Under the pieces are notes generated by a model. That model was not told the origin of the DNA and did no database searches. It saw only the letters and a program-made list of their open reading frames with translations. From the NCBI GenBank assembly GCA_934370915.1, contig CAKRNI010000028.1, positions 1 through 18,324 on the forward strand: a stretch of DNA of 18,324 nt. Reading direction: 5' to 3'. The stretch comes from an uncultured Lachnospiraceae bacterium (GTDB taxonomy: Bacteria; Bacillota; Clostridia; Lachnospirales; Lachnospiraceae). Both the position numbers and the translations under genes were made by a program. Below are positions 1 through 6,420 of this stretch, piece after piece; positions within the stretch are counted from its first letter, which is position 1, and each line of letters starts with the position of its first letter.

Positions 1-88
1 GATAAAAACCGATGTCTATGAACCCGGGTCACTTACTCGTGCCAGGGTGAGGCGGATACCTGCTTTCCTGTCAGTTGCTCTCACAACT
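1..88 (-). ncRNA. Possible structured leader or small RNA, cut by window edge
   Basis: This is the stretch transcribed from the promoter at 95-123. It holds a short 5' hairpin (about 71-87 on the plus strand), then a GC-rich run with a GGTATCC block and a GGGTTCATAGACATCGG block. These two blocks vaguely recall the 3' side of 6S RNAs, but the promoter position would put them near the 5' end, so I do not assign a family. There is no start codon with a ribosome binding site in view. What follows to the left is unknown. Confidence 0.25.
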
Positions 89-94
89 TTTGTT

Positions 95-123
95 ATTTTA
101 CTATATCCGTCCCGTTTTGTCAA
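95..123 (-). promoter_or_regulatory. Sigma-A promoter firing toward the left window edge
   Basis: Read on the minus strand there is a TTGACA -35 box (118-123), a 17-base spacer and a TAAAAT -10 box (95-100). Transcription would start near 88 and leave the window at position 1. No ORF follows in the visible 88 bases. The transcript begins with a small hairpin (AGTTG/CAACT) and continues GC-rich, so it is a leader or a small RNA rather than a directly translated mRNA. The boxes are seen; the role is inferred. Confidence 0.6.
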
Positions 124-257
124 TCACTTTTTCATGAATACGAAAATAAGAAAATGCTGCAGCAGAACTGTATTGTTTTTCAGCCCAAAATTATGTAAAA
201 GGCCGGCAAACGACAGATTTCCTCAACAGTCATCCCGCTCACCAGCCCTGACGATTC

Positions 258-572
258 TTATTTTTCCCTGAAGCTTGCGCATTCCGTCTGTCCGACAGCC
301 ATCGCGCCATCTCCTGCGATCGCGATCCGCTCCGCCCTGCACTGATGGTCATCGTTGTAGAGACAGTTCACCACATCACATTCCACCTCAAGCTTTGATT
401 CCGGAGTTTTAAAGAGATTCTTAAAAAGCCCGCCCCGGTTCTCCTCAAAGCTTCCGCAGCAGGTATCACAGCAGTTCTTCGCCCGGACACCTTCCACAAG
501 GATCTCACTCCTGCAGCAGCATCTCTCCGCGTTATGGACACATGTCGTCACGGTGCAATCCAGCTTTGTCAT
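258..572 (-). CDS. DUF1540 domain protein, two tandem copies
   Basis: This 104-residue cysteine-rich protein has two DUF1540-type units. The first (residues about 4-42) has a C-x5-C-x6-CCC pattern followed by CCDTCC and CGSF. The second (about 63-101) has C-x5-C-x7-C and ends with CASF. DUF1540 proteins are small, common in Clostridia, and thought to bind metal through the cysteines; their role is not established. The second repeat has fewer cysteines than the first, so the two may differ in metal loading. The start is supported by AGGAGG seven bases upstream of ATG. A hairpin terminator lies directly upstream (618-656), so the gene is probably transcribed separately from the operon to its right. 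Family call is confident; function is unknown. Confidence 0.85.
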   Translation of the reverse strand: MTKLDCTVTTCVHNAERCCCRSEILVEGVRAKNCCDTCCGSFEENRGGLFKNLFKTPESKLEVECDVVNCLYNDDHQCRAERIAIAGDGAMAVGQTECASFREK

Positions 573-617
573 AAAATCGACCTCCTATTCCTGTTTCATC
601 AGAGGTCATTATGTGCA

Positions 618-656
618 GAAAGATCCCGGAATATTCGTGCTTCCGGGATCTTTTCC
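618..656. terminator. Rho-independent terminator, probably for the AEC/YcxB operon
   Basis: An 11-bp perfect stem (621-631 AGATCCCGGAA with 641-651) encloses a 9-base loop. Short T-runs flank it on both strands (TTTT on plus, TTTCT on minus). It lies just downstream of the last minus-strand operon gene (741-1199), so it most likely ends that transcript and separates it from the DUF1540 gene. Confidence 0.7.
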
Positions 657-740
657 TGAATCGGCAGCTCTGCCGGTATATTCCTGTGTAAAGCGACCGC
701 GCGAGGCGCGAGAATACGTCAAGGCACATTCTTTCTTATT

Positions 741-1199
741 TTACGCTTCTTCCACCGGATATTTCAGTCGTTTTAACCTCTCCATAAGCGTGCTGCTGTC
801 CTTCATAAGGGGATAGATCGTAACGATCGGCTGGTCATTTTTGTCGATCAGTTCATAGCTGACGATCGAACCTGATTTTTTCTTTTTGTAAACAACTGCT
901 TTCTTCAGATCCGAGAACGGAACTGCTTTTTTCTTTCCGATCACCGGATTTACCCGGATCATCTTTCCATCGATCGTGGTCTTCCACAAAAGTCCCCACA
1001 ATGCAAACAACAATCCCACAAGACCGCAGATCACGTAAAACGCCTTCATCATCGGTTTTCCTTCTGCCGCCGGATTCATAAAAAAGCTCCCCATGGTCAG
1101 CACATCCACGATTCCCATAAACGGGACCACAAGTGTGTATTTTAATTTCAGCGTCGGCAGCTTCTCGATCTGCATTTTTTCTTCTTTTTTAATTTTCAT
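741..1199 (-). CDS. Two-TM membrane protein with a PH-like C-terminal domain
   Basis: The product is a protein of about 152 residues. A short basic N-terminus is followed by two hydrophobic segments (about residues 20-42 and 52-73), then a soluble beta-rich part with a KKKAVPFSDLKKA stretch and an MERLKRL C-terminal helix. This resembles small bacterial PH-like membrane proteins (DUF6560-like); I hold that family name loosely. A TTG at 1205 lies 5 bases after the AGAGG ribosome binding site and would add two residues. I chose the ATG at 1199, 11 bases after it; both are possible. It is the last gene of a minus-strand set with two YcxB-like genes, 86 bases away, and a hairpin terminator follows it. 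The shared plan of two TM helices plus a PH-like domain suggests the three proteins are related in role. Function unknown. Confidence 0.7.
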   Translation of the reverse strand: MKIKKEEKMQIEKLPTLKLKYTLVVPFMGIVDVLTMGSFFMNPAAEGKPMMKAFYVICGLVGLLFALWGLLWKTTIDGKMIRVNPVIGKKKAVPFSDLKKAVVYKKKKSGSIVSYELIDKNDQPIVTIYPLMKDSSTLMERLKRLKYPVEEA

Positions 1200-1285
1200 C
1201 CCCAAAAGATCCTCTCTGTATTATTTTGCATAACTCCACAACCCGCGGACCGCGTACTTCAGACCGAAACCCTTCCCTGTCCCTT

Positions 1286-1900
1286 TTACGCGTTTCTTAC
1301 CTTTTCGATCACCTTATTGCACCGTTTTTCCAGAAAAGAGCCAAACGTCTCCTTCTTTCCACGGTAAAATCCGGCCTTTTCTACCGGAATTGCAAGGGAT
1401 TTATTCCAAAAGATCATATAATATCTGCTGGTCTCTTTGATCCAGGCAATCCCCTCATACTGATATTCCGTGATGATACCCGGGCGCTCCACCGTAAAAG
1501 CATCTTCGTAGAAGTTCATGGTGCAGCGCTCTCCCTTTAATCCGGAACTTTCCAGAAGCTGCAAAGCCTGATTTTTGTCTGCAGAAATGGAATTCATCTT
1601 TTTACCTGAAGTCTCCCCGTTCTGTCTCTCATTCATTCGTCTTAAAACCACAGCCGCCACAAGTCCGCAGAGCACCGCCTGTAAGATCCTCGTGGACGGA
1701 TCAAGCTGCCCAAATGCCATATAGACCGCCGCTCCCACAAGAAGTGCCATCAGCGTATCCTTTAAGCCAAAATCGGGAAGCCGGAATCTGATCTTCTTTC
1801 CATCGTCCTCCTTTGGCATCATCCGCGGTTTGGATGCCACGACCTGATGATAGTACATCTCCTCATCATATGTAGATTTTACTGCGTATACCGGTTCCAT
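1286..1900 (-). CDS. YcxB-like membrane protein (copy 2)
   Basis: The 204-residue product has an N-terminal soluble stretch, two hydrophobic helices (about residues 47-64 and 71-88) and a C-terminal domain of the YcxB type. That domain contains FYEDAFTV, an EYQYEGIAWIKET segment and a terminal IPVEKAGFYRG...FLEKR stretch. YcxB-like proteins are widespread in Firmicutes and uncharacterised; the C-terminal domain probably folds like a PH domain at the membrane. The start is clear: AGGAGG lies 7 bases upstream of ATG. It sits 10 bases downstream of a second YcxB-like gene with the same architecture, so the pair are tandem paralogues that have diverged strongly. Family assignment is fairly firm; function is unknown. 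Confidence 0.75.
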   Translation of the reverse strand: MEPVYAVKSTYDEEMYYHQVVASKPRMMPKEDDGKKIRFRLPDFGLKDTLMALLVGAAVYMAFGQLDPSTRILQAVLCGLVAAVVLRRMNERQNGETSGKKMNSISADKNQALQLLESSGLKGERCTMNFYEDAFTVERPGIITEYQYEGIAWIKETSRYYMIFWNKSLAIPVEKAGFYRGKKETFGSFLEKRCNKVIEKVRNA

Positions 1901-1910
1901 CCCGCACCTC

Positions 1911-2480
1911 CTATCGTACTGTGATCTGTTCCATCGGAAGATGGCACTTTTCTACGAGGAAATTTGCAAGCTCCGCAGAATTTCCCTGTACAGCGTCATC
2001 CTTCATGAAATACCGCACCACATTTCCACGCTCCACAAGCACATACATGCCGGACATATCAATCAGGCGTCCCACATTTTTGTACTGGACACGGGATTTC
2101 TCGTTCTTCCCGATGACCTCATAGCCATCCTCATAGAAGCGGTATTCCCACTGGTAGTTATCTTCCATCCTGCCTGCCTCAAACTGGAGATGGATCTGTT
2201 TTTTTGCGTCCAGCCAGCCCTTGAGGAGAGCATAAATTCCGAATACAAATCCCATCGCACAGAGAATACCGATCATCATAAGTGCATCTCCGATCGTCCC
2301 GCCAATGACGACTTTTGCAGCCATGCAAAGCAGGAACAGTCCGAGAAAAATTGTCATGATCCGCTTTCCGCCGGACTGGAAGCCAAGTTTCCGGACTCCC
2401 TTTTCCAGATGAAGCAGCTTCTCTTCCGTCACATGATGCCTGATGATAAACCGGGCATCCTTTTCGTTCCGTAATTCCAT
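1911..2480 (-). CDS. YcxB-like membrane protein (copy 1)
   Basis: The 189-residue product has a soluble N-terminal stretch, two hydrophobic segments (about residues 41-60 and 66-87) and a C-terminal domain matching the YcxB type (FYEDGYEVIGKNEKSRVQY, then MYVLVERGNVVRYFMKDD, then a final ANFLVEKC helix). It is paralogous to the next gene downstream (1286-1900), with the same order of parts. An AGGAGG box lies 6 bases before the ATG. It follows the AEC transporter gene by 23 bases, so it is probably in the same transcript. Function is unknown; a membrane-anchored PH-like sensor or scaffold is one guess. Confidence 0.75.
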   Translation of the reverse strand: MELRNEKDARFIIRHHVTEEKLLHLEKGVRKLGFQSGGKRIMTIFLGLFLLCMAAKVVIGGTIGDALMMIGILCAMGFVFGIYALLKGWLDAKKQIHLQFEAGRMEDNYQWEYRFYEDGYEVIGKNEKSRVQYKNVGRLIDMSGMYVLVERGNVVRYFMKDDAVQGNSAELANFLVEKCHLPMEQITVR

Positions 2481-2503
2481 TGTGTTCCTCCTATTTTTAT
2501 TTC

Positions 2504-3421
2504 TCAGAAGATGATGATCGCCGCCGTCAGGCTCACGATGCCAAGAATGATCGATGCCGAATTCACCGCGCTGGCCAGGTTCACATCTCCGTTAAGCATG
2601 GACGTGTATGGAACGCCGAGGGCCGATACCGGGCCGAACATCAGGATTGCCAGAGTTCTGCGGATTTCCAGCGAGAACGGCAGGAACTGATAAAACAGAA
2701 CTGCCAGAACTGCTGAAACCGCAAATCTCGTTCCGAGGATCTTCGCGACACTTCCGGTCTGCTCTCTCGTCATATGAAGCTCCAATCCAAGACCGATCAT
2801 CATCATGGAAAGAAAGGTATTTGCATTTCCCACCGTCTCAGCCACCTGATTCGCAAAAAGTGGAAGTCTGAGTCCTGCCATCGTCAGCACCGTCATGATC
2901 ACATAACAGTCAAACGGGACCGATTTCAAGAGCTGGACCACGATTCTGCGGATCTGGTGCTTATCACCGGTACCGCCCTTTCCTGCCACCGACATCGCCA
3001 CCGCGTAGGATCCGCCGGTACATACTACCGCATTTCCCGTATCAAAAAGGCTGGTGCAGGCTACACCGGGTGCCCCCAGAAATCCCTGAACGAACGGCAT
3101 CGTAAAACAGCCTATATTGTATCCTGAAGCATTTACAAGACCGAACGCCTTCTGGTCTCTTGTCCCTTTTGCAAATAAGACATAGCCGATCACCGCATAC
3201 AAGCCGCTGCACAGAAAACCGATCAGCACGATCACTAACATGGAAATATCCATGGTTGCCTGGCTGAAGTTGTGGATGATCGCAGCAGGGAGCGTGATCT
3301 TCGTGACGAGCTTTGAGAATACTGGAAGATCCGTCTGGCTTAAAAGCCCGATCTTTTTCAGGCCGTATCCCATCAGGATAATCATAAAAAAGCATCCCGC
3401 CTTTAGTAAAACTGAACTCAT
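2504..3421 (-). CDS. AEC-family transporter (auxin efflux carrier-like permease)
   Basis: This 305-residue, very hydrophobic protein has about eight to ten predicted TM helices. It shows the AEC/Mem_trans layout: an N-terminal helix ending GYGLKKIGLLS, then FSKLVTKITLPAAII, a central loop (GKGGTGDKHQIRR), and a C-terminal half with MMMIGLGLEL, RFAVSAVLAV and LGVPYTSMLNGD. Family members export or import small organic acids such as malate or malonate; the substrate cannot be read here. Length matches the family (about 300-320). The start is set by AGAGGA 8-9 bases before ATG. A TTGATT-17-TATAAT promoter lies upstream (3531-3559). It is the first gene of the run that includes the two YcxB-like genes. 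Confidence 0.88.
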   Translation of the reverse strand: MSSVLLKAGCFFMIILMGYGLKKIGLLSQTDLPVFSKLVTKITLPAAIIHNFSQATMDISMLVIVLIGFLCSGLYAVIGYVLFAKGTRDQKAFGLVNASGYNIGCFTMPFVQGFLGAPGVACTSLFDTGNAVVCTGGSYAVAMSVAGKGGTGDKHQIRRIVVQLLKSVPFDCYVIMTVLTMAGLRLPLFANQVAETVGNANTFLSMMMIGLGLELHMTREQTGSVAKILGTRFAVSAVLAVLFYQFLPFSLEIRRTLAILMFGPVSALGVPYTSMLNGDVNLASAVNSASIILGIVSLTAAIIIF

Positions 3422-3530
3422 GTCTCTTGTTCCTCTTTTATGAATTTTTATCTGTCTTTTGTTTCGTCATTCCTTCCGATTATTGCCCCCTTTTTCGGAA
3501 GCTCTCTTCGCAGAAATGGAAACAAACCTT

Positions 3531-3559
3531 ATTATATATCAAAGTGACAGTCGAATCAA
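3531..3559 (-). promoter_or_regulatory. Promoter of the AEC/YcxB operon
   Basis: On the minus strand a TTGATT -35 (3554-3559), a 17-base spacer and a perfect TATAAT -10 (3531-3536) face the AEC gene. The 5' leader would be about 100 bases. It is back to back with the plus-strand promoter at 3596-3624. Confidence 0.6.
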
Positions 3560-3595
3560 TCATTCTTTTTCCACCTGTTTTGCGCTCTCCTCCAC

Positions 3596-3624
3596 TGGAC
3601 ATGTTTTCATTCTGATGTTATACT
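3596..3624 (+). promoter_or_regulatory. Promoter of the small-gene cluster
   Basis: TGGACA (3596-3601), a 17-base spacer and TATACT (3619-3624) precede the coiled-coil gene by about 40 bases. It diverges from the AEC promoter; the two lie within 100 bp. Confidence 0.55.
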
Positions 3625-3662
3625 TGTTCTGTTCTCATACAGTTTTCAGGGAGGTTTTTACC

Positions 3663-3857
3663 ATGTCCGAAGAAAAAGATGCGAAAATTCAGGAACTGGA
3701 AGCCGAAATTGTCCGTTTAAAAGACGAAAATTCAAAGCTTCAGGAGACTGTCCAGTGGATGCACGACCTGATCTGGAAAATGGTCCGTGAACGTGAAGGC
3801 CAGAAAGGAGATCCGTCCGATGGTACATACGCTTGTTCCGATGTCCGTAAAAATTAA
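3663..3857 (+). CDS. Small coiled-coil protein, function unknown
   Basis: The product has 64 residues. Residues about 4-42 form a charged heptad-type coiled coil (KIQELEAEIVRLKDENSKLQ and onward), then a more polar tail with one cysteine. An in-frame extension upstream to 3459 exists but has no ribosome binding site, whereas GGGAGG lies 7 bases before the ATG at 3663, so I chose the short form. The coil resembles the zipper part of many small DNA-associated or adaptor proteins but has no recognisable partner domain. The next gene starts inside its 3' end in another frame, so the two are probably translationally coupled. I do not recognise a family. Confidence 0.65.
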   Translation: MSEEKDAKIQELEAEIVRLKDENSKLQETVQWMHDLIWKMVREREGQKGDPSDGTYACSDVRKN

Positions 3858-4134
3858 GATCCAGAATTTCGAGACACCGGCAAGATTGATCAACCATATG
3901 GAATTGTCCTGTGCAGTTGGCATGGCGTGCCGTCAGGCTTCGCTTCCGTGCCCGGAGGGAACTGCCGGAACAGATCTCAGGGAATTCATAAAGTCGGTTC
4001 CGGACACGATTTTTTCAAGCCCGGCTGTCGATGAAAAGCTGAAAGTGCTGATCCGCGATTATATCTACAAAAAGGACGAGCTTCTGGATGACGATTCTCT
4101 GATCACCCTGAAACTCGGATATGAAAACACTTAA
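3820..4134 (+). CDS. Hypothetical protein of about 104 residues
   Basis: The frame is open from 3787, but AAAGGAG at about 3806 supports ATG 3820, giving 104 residues and a 38-base overlap with the coiled-coil gene. The product has no signal peptide or TM helix. It holds three cysteines (CAVGMACRQ and a later PCPEG), an LREFIKSVPDTIF stretch and an acidic C-terminal part (KKDELLDDDSLITLKLG). I do not recognise the family. The overlap with its upstream neighbour points to co-expression and perhaps a physical complex. Confidence 0.6.
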   Translation: MVHTLVPMSVKIKIQNFETPARLINHMELSCAVGMACRQASLPCPEGTAGTDLREFIKSVPDTIFSSPAVDEKLKVLIRDYIYKKDELLDDDSLITLKLGYENT

Positions 4135-4205
4135 GTGATCGCAAGGATCCTGAATCGTCACACACTACGATCCAAATCCGGATCACAGGAAAGGAGTCTG
4201 CAACT

Positions 4206-4451
4206 ATGGATTTTACACCAGCAAATTTCCCAACCATGGGAGTTTCTGAAAAAGAATTTCTCGACAAGATGATCGAACTGGCAAAAGCCGGCGATGACGC
4301 TATGGAGCATTTAAAATGTGTATTCTACACCTGGGCTGTCTTTTATGAGGCTGATGAAGAGACCACAAGCGGGATCGCCGAATTTCTCGCAAATGCGGCC
4401 GGTATTGAAGAGAAAGACACATTTATCAAAAATCTGACTTGTATTTTATAA
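4206..4451 (+). CDS. Hypothetical small acidic protein
   Basis: The 81-residue product is predicted mostly alpha-helical, acidic, with two cysteines and no membrane segment. It begins MDFTPANFPTMGVSEKEF. AAAGGAG lies about 8 bases before the ATG. It follows the previous gene by 71 bases and is the last gene before a strong two-way terminator (4509-4562). No family is recognised. It may belong with the two small genes before it. Confidence 0.65.
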   Translation: MDFTPANFPTMGVSEKEFLDKMIELAKAGDDAMEHLKCVFYTWAVFYEADEETTSGIAEFLANAAGIEEKDTFIKNLTCIL

Positions 4452-4508
4452 GAATACCTATGTCCGGGCAAGGCAGGGGACGATTGATTCCCTTTGTCAT
4501 GCTCATAT

Positions 4509-4562
4509 AAAAAGATACCGGCAGGATTGCGAAACAAGCCATCCATACCGGTATCTTTTTAT
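4509..4562. terminator. Two-way terminator between convergent genes
   Basis: A 13-bp perfect stem (4509-4521 AAAAAGATACCGG with 4548-4560) encloses a 26-base loop. The A-run on one arm and T-run on the other give a poly-U tail in both directions. It separates the plus-strand gene ending at 4451 from the minus-strand gene ending at 4584. Confidence 0.85.
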
Positions 4563-4583
4563 TTCAGTTAAAGAATGTGTCAA

Positions 4584-4856
4584 TTATTCTTCTGTGCTGT
4601 CATCTTCCGGGCAAAGGTACTCGATCAGAGCATCCTGCTCTTTTCCGGAAAGGCGGAAGAAGCCTTCGCCTACGCAGAGATAACCGTCCTCAACATAAAC
4701 TTCGCTGGAGTCAAAGTATTCGCCTTTTGCGAACTTGCGGTTTAATTCCGCGTTGATCTCGCCGTAGTTCTCGACTTCGAGAATCTTGTTTTTCTTCTGT
4801 TCGATTTTCATTAAATGATAATATGCTTTCTTTAAATAGTCGCCCCGTTTTTTCAT
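4584..4856 (-). CDS. Hypothetical protein of 90 residues
   Basis: This small soluble charged protein has a lysine-rich helical N-terminus (MKKRGDYLKKAYYHL), a middle part with GEYFDSSEVYVEDGYLCVGE, and an acidic C-terminus (CPEDDSTEE). AAAGGAG is 8 bases before the ATG, and a TTGACA-17-TACACT promoter lies about 75 bases upstream, so it is an expressed single gene. I recognise no domain. Its promoter abuts the fossil endolysin, so it is the last host gene before the phage-derived region. Confidence 0.65.
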   Translation of the reverse strand: MKKRGDYLKKAYYHLMKIEQKKNKILEVENYGEINAELNRKFAKGEYFDSSEVYVEDGYLCVGEGFFRLSGKEQDALIEYLCPEDDSTEE

Positions 4857-4930
4857 AAGAGTTCTCCTTTACTTTCATTTCTTATTTCTCCCGGCTATAT
4901 TTCAGCTCCGGGAATCGTTCTGTAATTTAA

Positions 4931-4959
4931 AGTGTAAAGCATGGAAATAATTTTGTCAA
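4931..4959 (-). promoter_or_regulatory. Promoter of the 4584-4856 gene
   Basis: On the minus strand TTGACA (4954-4959), a 17-base spacer and TACACT (4931-4936). It sits where the fossil endolysin similarity ends, marking the edge of old phage DNA. Confidence 0.65.
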
Positions 4960-5101
4960 TCTGTGCTGCCCCCTTCCGTCCAGATTCCGGAAAGAAACCC
5001 ATCTTTATCAGGATATGCCCGCGCCCATCTACCCGATAAAAAACAACGGTTGTGCCCCACCGGTGGCAGCTTCTGTAACCGCCGCCTTTTTCGTCAGCGA
5101 C
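4955..5101 (-). pseudogene. Fossil of an M15-type phage endolysin, central part only
   Basis: An open frame (4895-5146) contains a stretch clearly homologous to the zinc site of the intact endolysin at 5456-6196. Its DEKGGGYRSCHRWGTT matches NAKGSSYSSYHQWGTA, and the following VFYRVDGRG and MGFFPESGRKG match DFYRADGHG and DGFFTKVGKIG. Nucleotide similarity is also visible. The zinc-ligand Asp of the SxHxxGxAxD motif is replaced by Val, while the His is kept. The N-terminal third, the C-terminal catalytic part and all cell-wall repeats are gone. On one side it is joined to a terminator hairpin, on the other to a host promoter. It is not a functional lysin. I read it as the end of an older prophage once integrated at the same site. 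Confidence 0.75.
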
Positions 5102-5124
5102 GTTCACCTCAATATTACATCTAT

Positions 5125-5178
5125 CCAAAAAACAAGAATCTCGCAACCCCGCATAAACACCGGATTCTCGAGATTCTT
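5125..5178 (-). terminator. Terminator left of the tmRNA-like boundary, probably the older ssrA terminator
   Basis: A 10-bp perfect stem (AAGAATCTCG at 5134-5143 with CGAGATTCTT at 5169-5178) is followed on the minus strand by GTTTTTTGG. It directly follows the tmRNA 3'-end copy (5181-5206), just as a second terminator follows the intact ssrA. This suggests that it was the tmRNA terminator before the present prophage inserted. Confidence 0.65.
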
Positions 5179-5180
5179 AT

Positions 5181-5206
5181 TCGTGGACCCGAGGGAAATC
5201 GAACCC
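5181..5206. repeat. Left attachment-site copy (tmRNA 3'-end duplicate)
   Basis: TCGTGGACC, one mismatch, GAGGG, one mismatch, AATCGAACCC: 24 of 26 bases equal the tmRNA T-arm and acceptor 3' strand at 9798-9823. This is the expected trace of integrase-mediated insertion into ssrA. The two mismatches mean that it has drifted, or that the phage copy differed slightly. Confidence 0.75.
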
Positions 5207-5329
5207 ATAACCATAGATTCCATGAAAGCCCAATAAATAGCGTTTTCCCTTATTTTATGCGGGTTTCACAGGAATGTTATAAGCCTGTTTCTTGCTGTTT
5301 TTTCTCCCCAAAACGCTCTTTTTCGCCAT

Positions 5330-5351
5330 TATGCAACACGAAATGCAACAC
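5330..5351 (+). repeat. Tandem 12-bp repeat, left copy
   Basis: Two units of ATGCAACACGAA in tandem; 22 bases (5330-5351) are identical to 9741-9762. The copies are in the same orientation, each just inside a tmRNA-like boundary. They may be integrase arm-type binding sites or an alternative attachment core. Confidence 0.7.
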
Positions 5352-5455
5352 GAATATGCTCTCTTAGATGTCCTGCATTCTTTCCTTATACGAATGTATT
5401 CTACATTTTTTTGTTAAGGAGGCGGCTCTTGCTTATGCAGGCGCCGCCTATTTAC

Positions 5456-6196
5456 TTATTTGTCTACGTACCACACTTCCATCGCTCCACTTGATTTGCT
5501 GTGCCAGCACGCACCCTGAAGATCTCCGTCCTCCTGGAGATAATACCAGTCTCCGGAGCCGTCAGCCGGATCCACCTGCTTTGTATCTGGATTCCAGCGG
5601 TGCCAGCCTGTCCGGATGTACCCGTTCGCCCCAAAGAGATAATGATGGTGATTGATCAGACGCCAGTCCGATGCCACCCAGGATCCATCCTCATTCTGCC
5701 ACCACCAGCCGTGCGCATCATGCTGCCAGCCTGTAGTGATGGTCTTCTGCTCCGCCTTTGGCCATGTCTTCATGAACTGTTCCGGTGTCTTGTAAATCTT
5801 CTTGATTCCACTCGTTGATGATCCCCAGTCGGGGAGTTGGAAGTGAGGTTTATCTGTGATGGATTTCCAATTCCCGCCCCATTCGAGACCAAGCGTCACT
5901 CCGATCTTCCCGACCTTCGTGAAAAATCCATCTTTATCATAATACGCACCATGCCCATCTGCCCGGTAAAAATCAAAAGCTGTACCCCACTGATGATAGC
6001 TGCTATAACTGCTGCCTTTCGCATTGGTGACAACCGTTCCGGGTCTTGTACGTCCCTGAGCATACAGAGCATCCTGCTCTTCCTTGGTGCGCAGTGTCTC
6101 ACCGATCTTGATCTGCAGTCCCTGCTTCGCGCATTCTTTGATTAACTCAGTAGCCAGTGTCTGGAGGCGCGGGTGGCATAACGTAATGTCTCTCAT
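5456..6196 (-). CDS. Phage endolysin: M15 peptidase plus cell-wall-binding repeats
   Basis: The product is a 246-residue protein. Residues about 30-121 form an M15-type zinc L,D/D,D-peptidase domain of the VanY/M15_4 kind: SSYHQWGTAFDF supplies zinc ligands H68 and D75, GLEWGG the likely catalytic E105, and PHF the third ligand H118. It would cut the peptide part of peptidoglycan. From about residue 157 on there are aromatic repeats (GWWWQNEDGSW, HYLFGANGYIRTGWH, WYYLQEDGDLQG) of the CW_binding_1 choline-binding type. There is no signal peptide, as expected for a holin-released lysin. The frame extends to 6253, but AGAGG sits 7 bases before ATG 6196, so I use that start. The holin gene is upstream, with the small membrane-peptide locus between. 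Confidence 0.88.
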   Translation of the reverse strand: MRDITLCHPRLQTLATELIKECAKQGLQIKIGETLRTKEEQDALYAQGRTRPGTVVTNAKGSSYSSYHQWGTAFDFYRADGHGAYYDKDGFFTKVGKIGVTLGLEWGGNWKSITDKPHFQLPDWGSSTSGIKKIYKTPEQFMKTWPKAEQKTITTGWQHDAHGWWWQNEDGSWVASDWRLINHHHYLFGANGYIRTGWHRWNPDTKQVDPADGSGDWYYLQEDGDLQGACWHSKSSGAMEVWYVDK

Positions 6197-6276
6197 GATT
6201 TGACCTCTTTTCTTTATAATACGAAAAAGACCAGGGCATGTCTCCCCAGTCAAAATTTTGATGCGTGTTAGGTCTA

Positions 6277-6305
6277 TTGACTTTTCTCCCGAAATAGAAT
6301 ATGAT
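6277..6305 (+). promoter_or_regulatory. Promoter of the predicted antisense RNA
   Basis: TTGACT (6277-6282), exactly 17 bases, TATGAT (6300-6305) on the plus strand, with no ORF downstream before a strong terminator at 6346-6381. The transcript would start near 6311. It opposes the small membrane-peptide gene. Confidence 0.7.
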
Positions 6306-6310
6306 GTAGA

Positions 6311-6381
6311 TAGCTAAGAAATGTGGTGAGTTTCTCATGCGACGCAAAAGCCCTCGGAGCGGCAACTCTGAGGGCTTTTTT
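6311..6381 (+). ncRNA. Predicted antitoxin RNA of a type I toxin-antitoxin module
   Basis: About 70 nt from the TTGACT/TATGAT promoter to the T-run of the shared terminator. Bases 6316-6329 (AAGAAATGTGGTGA) are identical to plus-strand bases 6484-6497, which are antisense to codons 5-9 of the peptide ORF. Looser similarity continues past it (TTCT, CATG, GACG blocks in the same order), covering the start codon region. The RNA would pair with the toxin mRNA at its translation start and at the overlapping 3' terminator. The layout matches par/Fst-type systems. Promoter, repeat and terminator are seen; the regulatory role is inferred. Confidence 0.6.
6346..6381. terminator. Two-way terminator shared by toxin mRNA and antisense RNA
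   Basis: A 14-bp stem with one G-T pair (6346-6359 and 6366-6379) and a 6-base loop. TTTTTT follows on plus; TTTT follows on minus. It would end the antisense RNA and probably the toxin mRNA coming from the other side. Confidence 0.85.
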
Positions 6382-6420
6382 GTTCGTTACGGTGAACCAC
6401 TCCGTTTAGGCTGTTGCTGC

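Noticed and set aside
1..88. Assignment of the left-edge RNA to the 6S family
   Set aside because: Only short blocks look similar, they would be at the wrong end relative to the promoter, and the RNA is cut by the window.
1941..2474. A 177-residue plus-strand open frame opposite the first YcxB-like gene
   Set aside because: The minus-strand gene has a clear start, ribosome binding site and domain; this frame has none.
3459..3662. N-terminal extension of the coiled-coil protein
   Set aside because: There is no ribosome binding site and the predicted promoter lies inside it; GGGAGG supports the start at 3663.
4963..5367. A plus-strand frame encoding RGPEGNRTH and CNTKCNTN
   Set aside because: It is a translation of the tmRNA-end copy and of the tandem repeat, a well-known type of false protein.
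5420..5449. AGGCGGC/GCCGCCT hairpin just after the endolysin stop
   Set aside because: The stem is good but there is no T-run after it on the minus strand, so I do not call it a terminator.
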